Source: Dielma fastidiosa
GTDB lineage: Bacteria > Bacillota_I > Bacilli_A > Erysipelotrichales > Erysipelotrichaceae
Assembly (NCBI RefSeq): GCF_000313565.1
Contig: NZ_HE578925.1
Span: forward strand, 325,305 to 389,304
Direction of reading: 5' to 3'
DNA length: 64,000 bases
The position numbers were made by a program, and so were the translations under genes. Within the stretch, counting starts at the first letter, position 1; each line of letters begins with the position of its first letter. This document shows, piece after piece, positions 42,478 through 52,446 of this stretch. The notes beneath the pieces are model-generated. The model was given only the letters and a program-made list of their open reading frames with translations, ran no database searches and had not been told where the DNA came from.

Positions 42478-44592
42478 TTGAAAACACTGATTTTAGCAGA
42501 AAAGCCAGAGCTTGGCAGAGCCATTGCGGCCGCGGTAAACGCAACTGAACGCGAACGTCAGGGAGTGATCCAAAAGGGTGATTTAACAATTACCTGGGCT
42601 TATGGTCACCTTTTGCGATTAAAAGAGCCGGAAGAATATGATCCTAAATATAAGCAATGGAAAAAGGAAGATCTGCCGATTGTTTTTGATGAATGGCAGC
42701 AGGTACCAGATGGCGATAAGGCAAACCGTGTAGCCCAAATCGGCACACTGATCAGCAATGCGGATCAAATTATCCATGCCGGTGACCCTGATGATGAGGG
42801 ACAGTATCTGATTGATGAGATTCTTGATTATCATCATTGTGACAAGCCGGTCAAAAGGCTTTATATCAATGACAATACACCGGAGCTGATTCGCCGTTCA
42901 ATTAAAGAAATGAAGGACAATGATGAAAGCTGCCGGTTGGCTGGCCGCAGCGCCTATGCCAGAGCTGTTGCTGATTATGTCGTGGGTATCAATTATACAA
43001 GACTGTTCTCCGTATCACTGCGTAAAAAAGCGATGAGTGTCGGACGGGTTCAAAGTCCTACCCTCGGCTTAATCGTGGCCCGTGATTTACAGATAGAAAC
43101 TCATCAGAAGCAAGTATATTATGAGTTAGATGTTGATGTGGAAGTTGATAATAAACAGGTCAAAATGAAGTATAAGCCAAGCAAAGCGATTTTGAATGAT
43201 GAAAAGAATATCCTTGACCGCAGTATTCTGGATGAACTGAAGGAAAAATTAACGGATCAGCTTCTAAAAGTAAAGGTTGAACAAAAGGAAAACAGTCAGC
43301 GGCCGCCGCTGCCTTATAATCTGGCTAAGCTGCAGGCGGCAATGAATGTCAAGTATGGCTATGATCTAAGCCGCACTGACCGTATTACGCAGACACTTCG
43401 TGACCGTTATCAGGCAATTACCTACAATCGTTCAGATTCCCAATATCTGAAAGAGGAGCATTATCAAGAAGCCGGCAAATTGCTGCCATTTGTTATGAAT
43501 AAATTGGGATTGGCGCTGCTGCTTGATTATACTCTGCATTCGGAGTGTTTTAATGATCAATTTGTTACGGCCCATCATGCCATCATTCCAACGATGTCCA
43601 ATTTTAATATCAAAGCCTTGAGTGAAGAGGAAATGAATGTTTATACTGAAATCTGTAATATGTATTTTATGCAGTTTCTGCCGCCGATTCAAAAGCTGCA
43701 GACTACTTTAAGCGCGCCGGTGGACGGCGGTGAGCTGCGGTTAGTGCTGACGAAGATTTTAGATCAGGGATATCGTCAGTATTTTCAGGAAATCAAGGAA
43801 AATGATGACGGTGAAGAAAGTGATGAACTGGAGTTTAAACCGGGAAAATATGACGGGCGTGTGCTTAACAGTGTGATTAGTGAAAAGGCGACAAATCCGC
43901 CGAAGCATTATACTCAGGCCTCATTGATCCGCGATATGACAAGCATTGCAAAATATGTTGAAGATCCAGAGGTTAAGAAGATATTAAAAGCCAAGGATAA
44001 AGATAAAAAGGGTGAAAATGGATCGATTGGCACCAGTGCTACCCGTTCGACGATCGTTGAAACATTAATCAAGCGCGGTTATGTGGAAATGAAGGGAAAA
44101 CAGATTTTATCCACGCAGCTGGGACGCGATTTTTACCAGATTCTGCCTGATGAAATAAAGAAAGCGGATTGTACGGCTCGCTGGTGGGTGATTCAGGAGG
44201 ATATTAAAGAGGGCAAGGCGGATGTCGCTGATTTAGTGAAGACGGTAGTAGATGCCTTTATGCCTAATTTAGAGAAGACGATTTATATGGACAGCCGGGA
44301 AAGCTTAGGCGTATGCCCAATCTGCGGTCATAAAATCGTGGAATATCCTAAAAGCTTTGGCTGTACCAATTATCGCAACGGCTGTAAATTCGCAATCTGG
44401 AAAAATGATTTCTTTCTGACCTCAATCAACAAAGTGCCTACCGCTTTAATGGCTAAAAAGCTGATTAAGGATCATTGGTGTCAGGTAAGATTAGCCAATG
44501 ATGAGATTAAACTGCTGATCATGCATATCCGAAACGGTAAACCGGTGTTTGAACTGCGTGAACTGCCAAAGAAGAAAGAAACTGCAGCCTAG
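42478..44592 (+). CDS. topB: DNA topoisomerase III
   Basis: This 704-aa type IA topoisomerase is distinct from TopA. It begins MKTLILAEKPELGRAIA (Toprim) and has HAGDPDDEGQYLIDE. The active-site Tyr is in AITYNRSDSQYL; the common form is YPRTDS, so Asn replaces Pro and Ser replaces Thr. A single C-terminal zinc ribbon is CPICGHK...CTNYRNGC. The start is TTG 42478, six bases after GGGAGGG. It probably decatenates or resolves recombination intermediates. In Bacillus, proS and polC follow rseP, so topB here is an unusual neighbour. Confidence 0.88.
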   Translation: MKTLILAEKPELGRAIAAAVNATERERQGVIQKGDLTITWAYGHLLRLKEPEEYDPKYKQWKKEDLPIVFDEWQQVPDGDKANRVAQIGTLISNADQIIHAGDPDDEGQYLIDEILDYHHCDKPVKRLYINDNTPELIRRSIKEMKDNDESCRLAGRSAYARAVADYVVGINYTRLFSVSLRKKAMSVGRVQSPTLGLIVARDLQIETHQKQVYYELDVDVEVDNKQVKMKYKPSKAILNDEKNILDRSILDELKEKLTDQLLKVKVEQKENSQRPPLPYNLAKLQAAMNVKYGYDLSRTDRITQTLRDRYQAITYNRSDSQYLKEEHYQEAGKLLPFVMNKLGLALLLDYTLHSECFNDQFVTAHHAIIPTMSNFNIKALSEEEMNVYTEICNMYFMQFLPPIQKLQTTLSAPVDGGELRLVLTKILDQGYRQYFQEIKENDDGEESDELEFKPGKYDGRVLNSVISEKATNPPKHYTQASLIRDMTSIAKYVEDPEVKKILKAKDKDKKGENGSIGTSATRSTIVETLIKRGYVEMKGKQILSTQLGRDFYQILPDEIKKADCTARWWVIQEDIKEGKADVADLVKTVVDAFMPNLEKTIYMDSRESLGVCPICGHKIVEYPKSFGCTNYRNGCKFAIWKNDFFLTSINKVPTALMAKKLIKDHWCQVRLANDEIKLLIMHIRNGKPVFELRELPKKKETAA

Positions 44593-44627
44593 TGAATTTT
44601 CATGATGCTTCCTGTACTTCGATTTAT

Positions 44628-44656
44628 TTGATATTATACCGAATGTTTAGTATGAT
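44628..44656 (+). promoter_or_regulatory. Promoter of first NSAEPP membrane protein gene
   Basis: TTGATA (44628-44633) and TATGAT (44651-44656) have a 17-bp spacer. Confidence 0.6.
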
Positions 44657-44725
44657 TAATATAGATGAATAAGCTTATCATAATTTCTAAACCGTGGCTG
44701 ATTGATAATAAGTGAGGTGTCAGTA

Positions 44726-45457
44726 ATGAAGAAAACATCGTTTTGTACATTATTCCTATTGCTTTTTGCCTTCTTTCTGCCGCTTTCAATTCAGGCAAAT
44801 TCAGCTGAACCGCCCGGTTTAGTTATCATTGTGAATAACCCGCCTGATGATTTAACCTTATCCCTTCAATTTGATGATGCTGAGGCAGAACTTGTTTCAG
44901 AACGAAAAGCATGGGAAGGCTATTATCAATTTTATTATCATAAGGTTGGCAATGATTTAACGGACATCGATTTTAGTCATGCCAAGCTGATCGTCAGCAG
45001 TGCTGAATTTAATTTTAGCTGCAATCTGCCGGACACAGTCTTTCATCGCTACAACAATCTAGTCACACTTGATTTAAAGACGCAGACAATTCAAGAGGGA
45101 AAGTCCAAGCTGAGGACAGCCTTGCTAGTTATTTTGCGGGTAAGCTTGACACTGGTTATTGAAGGCATCGTCTTTTACCTTTTCGGCTATCGAAAGCTAA
45201 AAAGCTGGATTACCTTTTTCATCGTTAACTTGCTGACCCAAGGCTTTGTGAATGTGTCGCTGAGCACTTCCATGATTAATGATCATATCATCATAACTTA
45301 TCAAATGTTGGAATTTCTCGTTCTAGTGCTTGAGATGATTCCGTTTATGATAATTATCAATGAACATCGAAGACGGCGAACCTTTGGTTATGTTGTAAGT
45401 GCTAATCTGATGAGTCTGGTTTTTGGTGCCTTAATTCTAATGTTTCTGCCAATATAG
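44726..45457 (+). CDS. Membrane protein of unknown family, NSAEPP paralogue A
   Basis: This 243-aa protein has a signal peptide (about 1-25), then a mature start NSAEPPGLVIIV. A beta-rich extracellular domain of about 110 residues follows (FDDAEAELVSERKAWEGYY, KLIVSSAEFNFSC). Four hydrophobic helices lie at the C-terminus (about 135-243), with LVIEGIVFYLFGYRKLKSW and NLLTQGFVN. It closely resembles the protein at 47968 in all parts. I know no function. ATG 44726 follows AGTGAGGTG. The UvrA-like gene lies between the two paralogues. Confidence 0.75.
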   Translation: MKKTSFCTLFLLLFAFFLPLSIQANSAEPPGLVIIVNNPPDDLTLSLQFDDAEAELVSERKAWEGYYQFYYHKVGNDLTDIDFSHAKLIVSSAEFNFSCNLPDTVFHRYNNLVTLDLKTQTIQEGKSKLRTALLVILRVSLTLVIEGIVFYLFGYRKLKSWITFFIVNLLTQGFVNVSLSTSMINDHIIITYQMLEFLVLVLEMIPFMIIINEHRRRRTFGYVVSANLMSLVFGALILMFLPI

Positions 45458-45466
45458 CTTTAAATA

Positions 45467-45509
45467 AACAGCATATCTTAATCATAAGCGATTAGGTATG
45501 CTGTTTTAT
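45467..45509 (+). terminator. Terminator after NSAEPP paralogue A
   Basis: AACAGCATA (45467-45475) pairs with TATGCTGTT (45497-45505), extended by TTAATC/GATTA inside. A short T-tract follows. Confidence 0.7.
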
Positions 45510-45647
45510 ATTCATAAATTACAGGCTTTGGGTTATAAAAATAAGCTATTCAAACAAGTCATAAAATGAGAGGTAATTTTATGATTCATGCTGTATAATC
45601 AAAAGAATCTAATTCATGATAATAAACTTGAATGGAAAGAGGTTAAA

Positions 45648-47906
45648 ATGAGGGATATCACAATAGTTGGGCTTACCCAGAATAATTTAAAGCATGTTTC
45701 ATTAAGCATACCCAAAGAAAAAATAACGGTATTTACCGGTGTATCAGGCTCAGGTAAGTCCAGTATTGTTTTTGATACGATAGCGGCTGAAGCACAGCGG
45801 CAGATGAATGCATCTTATCCTGCTTATATCCGATCCAGACTGCCTAAGTATCCAAAACCCAGTGTTGAGAAAATTGAGAATCTGACCGCTTCAATTGTTG
45901 TCGATCAGTCACCGTTAGGCAGCAATGCCCGCTCAACAGTCGGTACCATCAGTTCCTTATATGCCAGTTTAAGGCTTTTGTTTTCAAGAATCGGCACACC
46001 CTATGCCGGCAGTGCTTCTTATTTTTCCTTTAATGATCCAAACGGCATGTGCAAGACATGTGCCGGACTTGGCAAAGTGACGAAGGTTGATATTGAGGCT
46101 ATCATTGATGTGAATAAATCTTGGCGGGAAGGCTGTGTGAATGACTCTTTGTATGCACCCGGTACATGGTATTGGCGGCAGTACGCTGAATCAGGATTGT
46201 TTGATTTGGATAAGCCGATCAAAGCGTATACGGCAGAGGAATATCATCTGCTTCTTTATGGTACAAGAAGTGATGATGGGGAAATGGTTCATCCCAAAGT
46301 CAGCGGTTTAGTTAATAAATATACGAAGACATTATTAAATCGGGATATCAGCGTTAAAAGCCGTCACTCACAGGAAAAATCTCGGCAGCTGATCGTGGAA
46401 AAGGAATGTGATGACTGCCATGGCAAGCGGTTAAATGCGGCGGCGCTGAATTGTAAAATCAATGGCTATTCAATTGCCGATTTATGTGAAATGGAGCTTA
46501 CGCAGCTAAAGATCGTTTTGACGCAGATCAAGGATCAAAGGGTGGACTTGCTTGTACAGTCGCTGATTGAAGGCTTGGATCGGCTGATTGACATCGGACT
46601 GCCTTATCTTCACTTAAACCGTGAGACATCAACCCTGTCCGGCGGTGAGGCGCAGCGCTTAAAGCTGGTGCGGTATATGGGCAGCAGCCTCAGCGGCATG
46701 ACTTATATTTTTGATGAACCGAGTACCGGTATGCATCCGCGTGATGTTTATCGCATGAATAAGCTATTAAAACAGTTAAGGGATAAGGGGAATACCGTGT
46801 TGGTTGTCGAGCATGACAAGGATGTAATCGCCATTGCGGATCATGTGATTGATGTCGGTCCAAAAGCCGGCACACAAGGCGGTGAAATCATGTTTGAAGG
46901 CACGTATCAAGAACTGCTGAATGCTGATACACTGACTGGGCAAGCAATGCGTCAGATACTGCCGATCAAGATGAAAACGCGCCAGCCTAAGGGCAGTCTG
47001 CCGATCCGCGATGCCTGTCTGCATAACTTAAAGCATGTGGATGCTGATATACCGCTGGGTGTCATGAGTGTGATCAGCGGGGTTGCCGGTTCTGGTAAAA
47101 GTACCCTGATTTCACAAGTATTTGCCAAACAATATGCTGATCGATGCGTATTGATTGATCAGGGGCCGATTATGGCGACAAATCGTTCTACACCGGCTTC
47201 TTATCTTGGCTTTTTTGATGAAATCCGCAAATTGCTGGCGAAAGAAAATAATCAGCCGGAGAGTCTGTTCAGCTTTAATTCAGCAGGTGCCTGTCCGGTA
47301 TGCGGGGGTAAGGGCGTACTTGTGACTGAACTTGCGTTCATGGACCCCATCGTGACTGAATGTGAAGCCTGTGAAGGGAAAAGATATAATCAAAAAGCAC
47401 TGGCCTGTACATATAAAGGGATGAATATTGTTGAATTATTGAATCTTACGGTACTTGAAGCAATGGCTGTATTTACAGATTCGAAAATAAGCCGGCATCT
47501 GAAACAGCTTCAGCAGGTGGGGCTGGACTATCTCAGCCTTGGACAACCGCTCAGCACACTTTCCGGCGGTGAACGGCAGCGGCTGAAGCTGGCTAAAAAT
47601 CTAAGTAAGAAGGGCAGTATCATTATTATGGATGAACCAACCACCGGCCTGCATCTTTCTGATATAGAAAAATTATTAAAGCTGTTTGATACCATTGTGG
47701 CACGCGGCAATACGCTGATTGTTATTGAACATAATCTTGATGTGATGAAACAGGCAGACTGGCTGATCGATATCGGGCCGGATGGCGGTAAAAACGGCGG
47801 TGAGGTAGTTTTCACCGGTACGCCGCTGATGATGATTCAAAAGGCTTCTACGCTGACAGCACAATGTCTGCGTTTGTCCTGCGGTCTTGATTCTGTAAAC
47901 ATTTAA
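45648..47906 (+). CDS. UvrA-like ABC ATPase (short, UvrA2/drug-resistance type)
   Basis: This 752-aa protein has two UvrA-type ATPase halves. Walker A boxes are GVSGSGKSS and GVAGSGKST; signatures are TLSGGEAQRLKL and TLSGGERQRLKL; Walker B boxes are IFDEPSTGMHP and IMDEPTTGLH. CxxC zinc pairs are visible (CKTC, CDDC, CPVC, CEAC). True UvrA is about 940 residues and carries a UvrB-binding insertion; this protein lacks room for it. Short paralogues of this kind act in damage tolerance or resistance to DNA-binding drugs. ATG 45648 follows GAAAGAGG. It is not the main excinuclease. Confidence 0.85.
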   Translation: MRDITIVGLTQNNLKHVSLSIPKEKITVFTGVSGSGKSSIVFDTIAAEAQRQMNASYPAYIRSRLPKYPKPSVEKIENLTASIVVDQSPLGSNARSTVGTISSLYASLRLLFSRIGTPYAGSASYFSFNDPNGMCKTCAGLGKVTKVDIEAIIDVNKSWREGCVNDSLYAPGTWYWRQYAESGLFDLDKPIKAYTAEEYHLLLYGTRSDDGEMVHPKVSGLVNKYTKTLLNRDISVKSRHSQEKSRQLIVEKECDDCHGKRLNAAALNCKINGYSIADLCEMELTQLKIVLTQIKDQRVDLLVQSLIEGLDRLIDIGLPYLHLNRETSTLSGGEAQRLKLVRYMGSSLSGMTYIFDEPSTGMHPRDVYRMNKLLKQLRDKGNTVLVVEHDKDVIAIADHVIDVGPKAGTQGGEIMFEGTYQELLNADTLTGQAMRQILPIKMKTRQPKGSLPIRDACLHNLKHVDADIPLGVMSVISGVAGSGKSTLISQVFAKQYADRCVLIDQGPIMATNRSTPASYLGFFDEIRKLLAKENNQPESLFSFNSAGACPVCGGKGVLVTELAFMDPIVTECEACEGKRYNQKALACTYKGMNIVELLNLTVLEAMAVFTDSKISRHLKQLQQVGLDYLSLGQPLSTLSGGERQRLKLAKNLSKKGSIIIMDEPTTGLHLSDIEKLLKLFDTIVARGNTLIVIEHNLDVMKQADWLIDIGPDGGKNGGEVVFTGTPLMMIQKASTLTAQCLRLSCGLDSVNI

Positions 47907-47967
47907 TAGTTATTAATGCTATGATATATATATATAGAAATCATATCAATGAAAGAGGGGATCGAAA

Positions 47968-48702
47968 GTGAGAAAATACAAGTTATTCATGGCAGTGTTG
48001 ATTTTGATCTTTCCGCTTTTGAATGCATTGCCGATTCAGGCCAATTCCGCGGAGCCGCCGGGCTTGCTTATCGTTGTTGAGAACGCGCCTGAAGACATGC
48101 GGCTGGCAATTCAATTTGATGAGCAGGAAATCATTGAGCTGAGAGTAGAGAGAAAAGCTTGGGAGACGTATTATCGCTATTACTATCATTTATCTGAGGC
48201 ACGGTATGACGTTGACTTCACCAAGGCCAAGCTGATTGTAAGCAGCGCAAATATAAATTTCAGCTGTGACTTGCCTGCGGCAGCGTTTGAGACCTACAAC
48301 AACCTGCTTCAATTGAATCTTAAAACACAAACGGTTGAAATGGGGATTTCACCATACCGCGCGCCGCTCTTAGTCAGCATGCGGGTAAGCTTGACTTTAG
48401 TCATTGAGGGGATTGTCTTCTTCCTGTTTGGCTACCGGCAGAAAAAGAGCTGGCAGATCTTTTTGATTACCAACTTACTCACACAAGGGTTCGTGAATAT
48501 CATGTTAAGTAAATCTATTGCGAATTCATACGCAATTATTATTTATTTTGTTTTAGAAATGCTTGTCGTGTTATTTGAACTAATTCCTTATACGGCATTT
48601 ATTGATGAACACAAAAAAATCAGAAATTTTTTCACATGTCTTATTGCCAACGCGGCCAGTCTTGTTTTAGGGGCATGGATTATCACACATTTACCAATAT
48701 AA
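47968..48702 (+). CDS. Membrane protein of unknown family, NSAEPP paralogue B
   Basis: This 244-aa protein is the paralogue of the one at 44726: signal peptide, mature start NSAEPPGLLIVV, extracellular domain with ERKAWETYYRYYYH and KLIVSSANINFSC, and four C-terminal helices with LVIEGIVFFLFGYRQKKSW and NLLTQGFVN. It starts at GTG 47968, seven bases after AGAGGGG. A duplicated gene on each side of the UvrA-like ATPase suggests a duplication with insertion between, or a functional set. Function unknown. Confidence 0.75.
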   Translation: MRKYKLFMAVLILIFPLLNALPIQANSAEPPGLLIVVENAPEDMRLAIQFDEQEIIELRVERKAWETYYRYYYHLSEARYDVDFTKAKLIVSSANINFSCDLPAAAFETYNNLLQLNLKTQTVEMGISPYRAPLLVSMRVSLTLVIEGIVFFLFGYRQKKSWQIFLITNLLTQGFVNIMLSKSIANSYAIIIYFVLEMLVVLFELIPYTAFIDEHKKIRNFFTCLIANAASLVLGAWIITHLPI

Positions 48703-48743
48703 AAGACGCAGCTTCTGATGATTCAGAAAACCGCGTCTTTTTC
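48701..48743. terminator. Bidirectional terminator between convergent genes
   Basis: AAAAGACGC (48701-48709) pairs with GCGTCTTTT (48733-48741), with an inner TTCTGA/TCAGAA hairpin. T-runs are present on both strands. Confidence 0.8.
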
Positions 48744-48746
48744 TTG

Positions 48747-49400
48747 TTACAGATAATAAACAATGGCAATGAAGTGTACAATCGATGCTAAATTAATAAA
48801 TAGATGCCAAATCACATGATAATATTTCTTTTTTTGATGAGAATAAAAATAGACACCGATTGAATAAAAGACACCGCCTAGGACTATAAAGAAGATAAAC
48901 TGCCAAGCTGCTTTCGCAATAATCGTCGGCAGGAAGAAAACGGCAATCCAGCCCATTATCAGATAAATAGCTAATGAGAGCTTGCTGAATTCACGCTTGC
49001 CGAATATTTTGTAAAGGATGCCGCCAATAACGATTGACCATTCAATGATCAAAATCAGCACACTCTGCCAGCCTTGTATCATGGTTATCGCAATCGGTGT
49101 ATAGGAGCCTGCTATCGCGATATAAATACAGCTGTGATCAAGGATTCTGAAGACTAGCTTATTCGTAGATTCAAAGGGTGTTGAATGATAAAGCGCAGAG
49201 ATCAGAAACATTAAAAAGATGGATATGACAAAGACGGATACTCCAAATGCCTGCATTGCGCCGCCTTTAATATAACCTAAGATTGCGGCATAGGGCAGGG
49301 CAAACAGAAACAGCAGCGCCATGATGCCATGGGTGAGCGTATTGCCGACTTCTTCGCTGAAACTGAGCCTTGTCATGTTTTTCATTGAATTCAAAGACAT
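48747..49400 (-). CDS. Hemolysin III-family (PAQR) membrane protein
   Basis: This 217-aa protein has seven hydrophobic segments and the PAQR motifs: an early SALYHSTPF, LDHSCIYIAIAGSYTP, and a final HVIWHLFINLASIVHF. The conserved His and Asp residues form a metal site in this superfamily. The ATG at 49400 follows AGAGGTGAT; the frame is open further upstream but lacks a ribosome site. Despite the name, bacterial members affect membrane fluidity rather than acting as toxins. It is divergent from smc. Confidence 0.85.
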   Translation of the reverse strand: MSLNSMKNMTRLSFSEEVGNTLTHGIMALLFLFALPYAAILGYIKGGAMQAFGVSVFVISIFLMFLISALYHSTPFESTNKLVFRILDHSCIYIAIAGSYTPIAITMIQGWQSVLILIIEWSIVIGGILYKIFGKREFSKLSLAIYLIMGWIAVFFLPTIIAKAAWQFIFFIVLGGVFYSIGVYFYSHQKKKYYHVIWHLFINLASIVHFIAIVYYL

Positions 49401-49509
49401 GGTTATCACCTCTAGGCACTTAGTGTAGCACGCTTTAGAATTTAATTCAATTCTTGTCTTTGTTATGCTATAATGGTATGGCATAAGTTAGCTTGTAAAG
49501 GAGGAAATC

Positions 49510-52446
49510 ATGTTCCTTAAACGTATAGAACTGCAGGGTTTTAAATCCTTTGCCGATAAAACAATCATCACCTTTGATTCTGATGTAATCGGTATTGTAG
49601 GACCTAATGGCTGCGGTAAAAGCAATATCAACGACGCGATTCGCTGGGTGTTGGGTGAACAGTCCGTAAAAAGTCTGCGCGGAACTTCAATGAGCGATGT
49701 GATCTTTTCGGGTTCAGATACCCGCAAGGCTGTAAATATGGCTGAGGTTACCTTGGTATTTGATAATACACAGCATTTTCTGCATGTTGATTATGAAGAG
49801 GTAGAAATCACAAGACGGCTGCATCGTTCAACCGGTGAAGGGGAATACTTTCTGAACCGCACACCGTGCCGGCTAAAGGATATTCAAAATCTGATCATGG
49901 ATACCGGCTTGGGCCGTGACTCCTTGTCTATTATCTCGCAAGGCACCATTTCCAGCTTTGCGGAATCAAAACCGGAAGATCGCCGCGGTCTATTTGAAGA
50001 AGCGGCCGGTGTAGCAAAGTATAAAAAACGTAAAATCGAGTCATTGGGAAAACTGAGCCGCACTCAGGAGAATCTTGATCGCTTGGAAGATATTATCATG
50101 GAGCTTGAACGTCAGGTGACCCCATTAAAGCGGCAGGCGAAAAAAGCTGAGACTTATTTGGAAAAGAAGCAGGAATTGGAAGCCATTGAAATCAGCGTAC
50201 TTGTCGATGAGATTGAGCATCTGAATGAACAGATTGAAGAGGGAAAGAAAAAAGCGTTTGATTTGCAGAGCAAAAAAGCGCTGCATGAAACGACGATTGC
50301 GGTCAGTGAAAGCAAGAATCTTGAGCTGAAGCAGGAAATGTCACAGCTTGACCGTGAGGTGAATCAGCTTCAGGATGAATTTATGAAAATTATGGGTGAA
50401 ATTCAGTCATTGGATGCCCGTAAAACAGAAATTGATGAAAAGCGCAAATATGCCATGGCTTCGGCTAATGCCGAAATCAGAGCTAAAGAATTAAAAGCGA
50501 TGATTGATGAAGCACAGTATGAGTATAATGACCGCAGCTCACGTTTAAATGAATTAAATGTTGATTTAAAGCTGAATCAGGAGAAGGCGGATAAGCTAAG
50601 CAATGATGCGGCTCAATGCAATGTGATGCTGAATGAACAGAACGCTTATCTGAACAGTCTGTTAAACCGCCGCTCGGTACTTGAGAATCTGGTGAAGCAG
50701 CCGTTTAATCATCAGCAGGGTGTAAAGGCAATCTTAGAGGTAAAGGATTCTTTAAATGGTGTTTTAGGTGTTGTTTCACAGATATTAAAACCGCATGACA
50801 ATTATGAAAATGCTGTCAGCAATGCGATTGGCGGTGCTTTGTATTATATTGTCACTGAGGATGAAATCAGTGCCCGTCACGCCATTACTTATCTGAAAAA
50901 GAATGCGTCAGGCAGGGCGACCTTTTTGCCGATTACCGTATTGAAAAAACGCGGTATCTTCAAGGAGCATGAGATCATTGCTAAAAACAGTGTCGGCTAC
51001 CTTGGCACTGCCAATGAATTTGTAGACTGTGATACGGCATTTGAGGTTGTTCGTGACTCACTGATGGGCAATGTATTGGTCTGTGATAATCTGATCAATG
51101 CGAATGAGCTTGCCCGTACCCTCCACTTTAATTATAAAATCGTAACGTTAGACGGCGATGTGGTCCATAAGGGCGGCAGTATGAGCGGCGGTAAGGTAAG
51201 AGATTCCTATTCACCGATGTCACTGCAGAAGGAATTGGATCAGATTCATGAAAAAATTGCGAATCAGCAGGTCAAGACGGATAAGCTGAGAGATGATTGT
51301 TCATCACTGGCTTCAAGAGGTGAAGCCTTGCAGGCATCGTTGGTACAGCTGAAAATTGATATTGCACAGCTGCAGCCGGTCGTGGATGCGAAGAAAGCGA
51401 AGATGGATCGTCTGAAGGCTGAGTATGAGGAATTAAAGCCGGGTGAGCTGAATGATGATGAAGCGGTGAGCGAGGATACTTTAGTTGCCCAGTTAAGCGG
51501 CGCGTATTCTAAACGTGACGCGATTACCTCACAGTTAAAAATTAAACGCGAACGCCGCGCGAAGGCTGGCGCGGAAGTGGAACGCAATGATGTTTCAATC
51601 CGCAATTTGCGCCGTGAATGCAATGCGCTGCTTGCTGATGAGCGTGAATATGAATTAAGCCGGGTTAAGGCAGAAACAATGCTTCAGAACGCTTTAAACC
51701 GTTTAAGCAGTGATTATGAAATGACGTTTGAATATGCCCAGACGCAAAAAATGGATACCGATATTGCGGAAGCCAGAAAACGCGTACAGGTGCTGCGTCA
51801 GGAAATCAGCGCATTAGGCAATGTCAATCTGGAAGCGCCGGCTCAGTATGAAGAAGTCAGCGGCCGTTTTGAATTCCTGACGAAGCAAAAGGGTGATCTG
51901 CTTGCTGCCAAGGACAAGATTCTTGAAGCTATTGATGAAATGGATCAGGTGATGATCAAGCAGTTCAAGGAAATGTTTGATAAGATCAACGCGGAGTTAA
52001 ACGATGTATTCAGAACGCTGTTTGGCGGCGGCCGTGCCTCACTGGTGCTTGTCGATCCCAATGATATCCTGAATACGGGTATTGATATTGATGTTCAGCC
52101 GCCGGGCAAGAATGTTCAAAACATCAAGCTGTTCTCCGGTGGTGAAAAGAGCTTGATCGCCATTTGTGTTCTTTTTGCTATATTAAAGGCAAGAACAATG
52201 CCGCTTTGTATTTTCGATGAGGTTGAGGCAGCGCTGGATCAGGCTAATGTTGAGCGATTTGCTAAGTATATCTCCCATTTCCGCGGCGGCAGTCAGTTTA
52301 TCGTTGTGACTCACCGGCCGGGTACGATGGCGCAGTGTGACGCGCTCTATGGCGTGACAATGAAACAAAATGGTGTCAGCTCACTGCTTAAGGTGCAGCT
52401 GCAGGAAGCTATGCAATATGTAGATAAGAAAGAGGTGAATGCCTAA
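49510..52446 (+). CDS. smc: Chromosome segregation SMC protein
   Basis: This 978-aa condensin ATPase has Walker A GPNGCGKSN (31-39), a hinge with repeated glycines near about 400-560 (SNAIGGALYYIV, GGSMSGGKV), signature LFSGGEKSL and Walker B CIFDEVEAALD. The coiled-coil arms are about 100 residues shorter on each side than in Bacillus SMC (near 1186 residues) and closer to Mycoplasma length. AGGAGGAAAT precedes the ATG. ftsY follows with a one-base overlap; rnc, usually upstream, is absent. Confidence 0.95.
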   Translation: MFLKRIELQGFKSFADKTIITFDSDVIGIVGPNGCGKSNINDAIRWVLGEQSVKSLRGTSMSDVIFSGSDTRKAVNMAEVTLVFDNTQHFLHVDYEEVEITRRLHRSTGEGEYFLNRTPCRLKDIQNLIMDTGLGRDSLSIISQGTISSFAESKPEDRRGLFEEAAGVAKYKKRKIESLGKLSRTQENLDRLEDIIMELERQVTPLKRQAKKAETYLEKKQELEAIEISVLVDEIEHLNEQIEEGKKKAFDLQSKKALHETTIAVSESKNLELKQEMSQLDREVNQLQDEFMKIMGEIQSLDARKTEIDEKRKYAMASANAEIRAKELKAMIDEAQYEYNDRSSRLNELNVDLKLNQEKADKLSNDAAQCNVMLNEQNAYLNSLLNRRSVLENLVKQPFNHQQGVKAILEVKDSLNGVLGVVSQILKPHDNYENAVSNAIGGALYYIVTEDEISARHAITYLKKNASGRATFLPITVLKKRGIFKEHEIIAKNSVGYLGTANEFVDCDTAFEVVRDSLMGNVLVCDNLINANELARTLHFNYKIVTLDGDVVHKGGSMSGGKVRDSYSPMSLQKELDQIHEKIANQQVKTDKLRDDCSSLASRGEALQASLVQLKIDIAQLQPVVDAKKAKMDRLKAEYEELKPGELNDDEAVSEDTLVAQLSGAYSKRDAITSQLKIKRERRAKAGAEVERNDVSIRNLRRECNALLADEREYELSRVKAETMLQNALNRLSSDYEMTFEYAQTQKMDTDIAEARKRVQVLRQEISALGNVNLEAPAQYEEVSGRFEFLTKQKGDLLAAKDKILEAIDEMDQVMIKQFKEMFDKINAELNDVFRTLFGGGRASLVLVDPNDILNTGIDIDVQPPGKNVQNIKLFSGGEKSLIAICVLFAILKARTMPLCIFDEVEAALDQANVERFAKYISHFRGGSQFIVVTHRPGTMAQCDALYGVTMKQNGVSSLLKVQLQEAMQYVDKKEVNA

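Noticed and set aside
45588..45647. Upstream start for the UvrA-like gene
   Set aside because: The 20 extra residues lack a ribosome site, while ATG 45648 follows GAAAGAGG and aligns with the family start.
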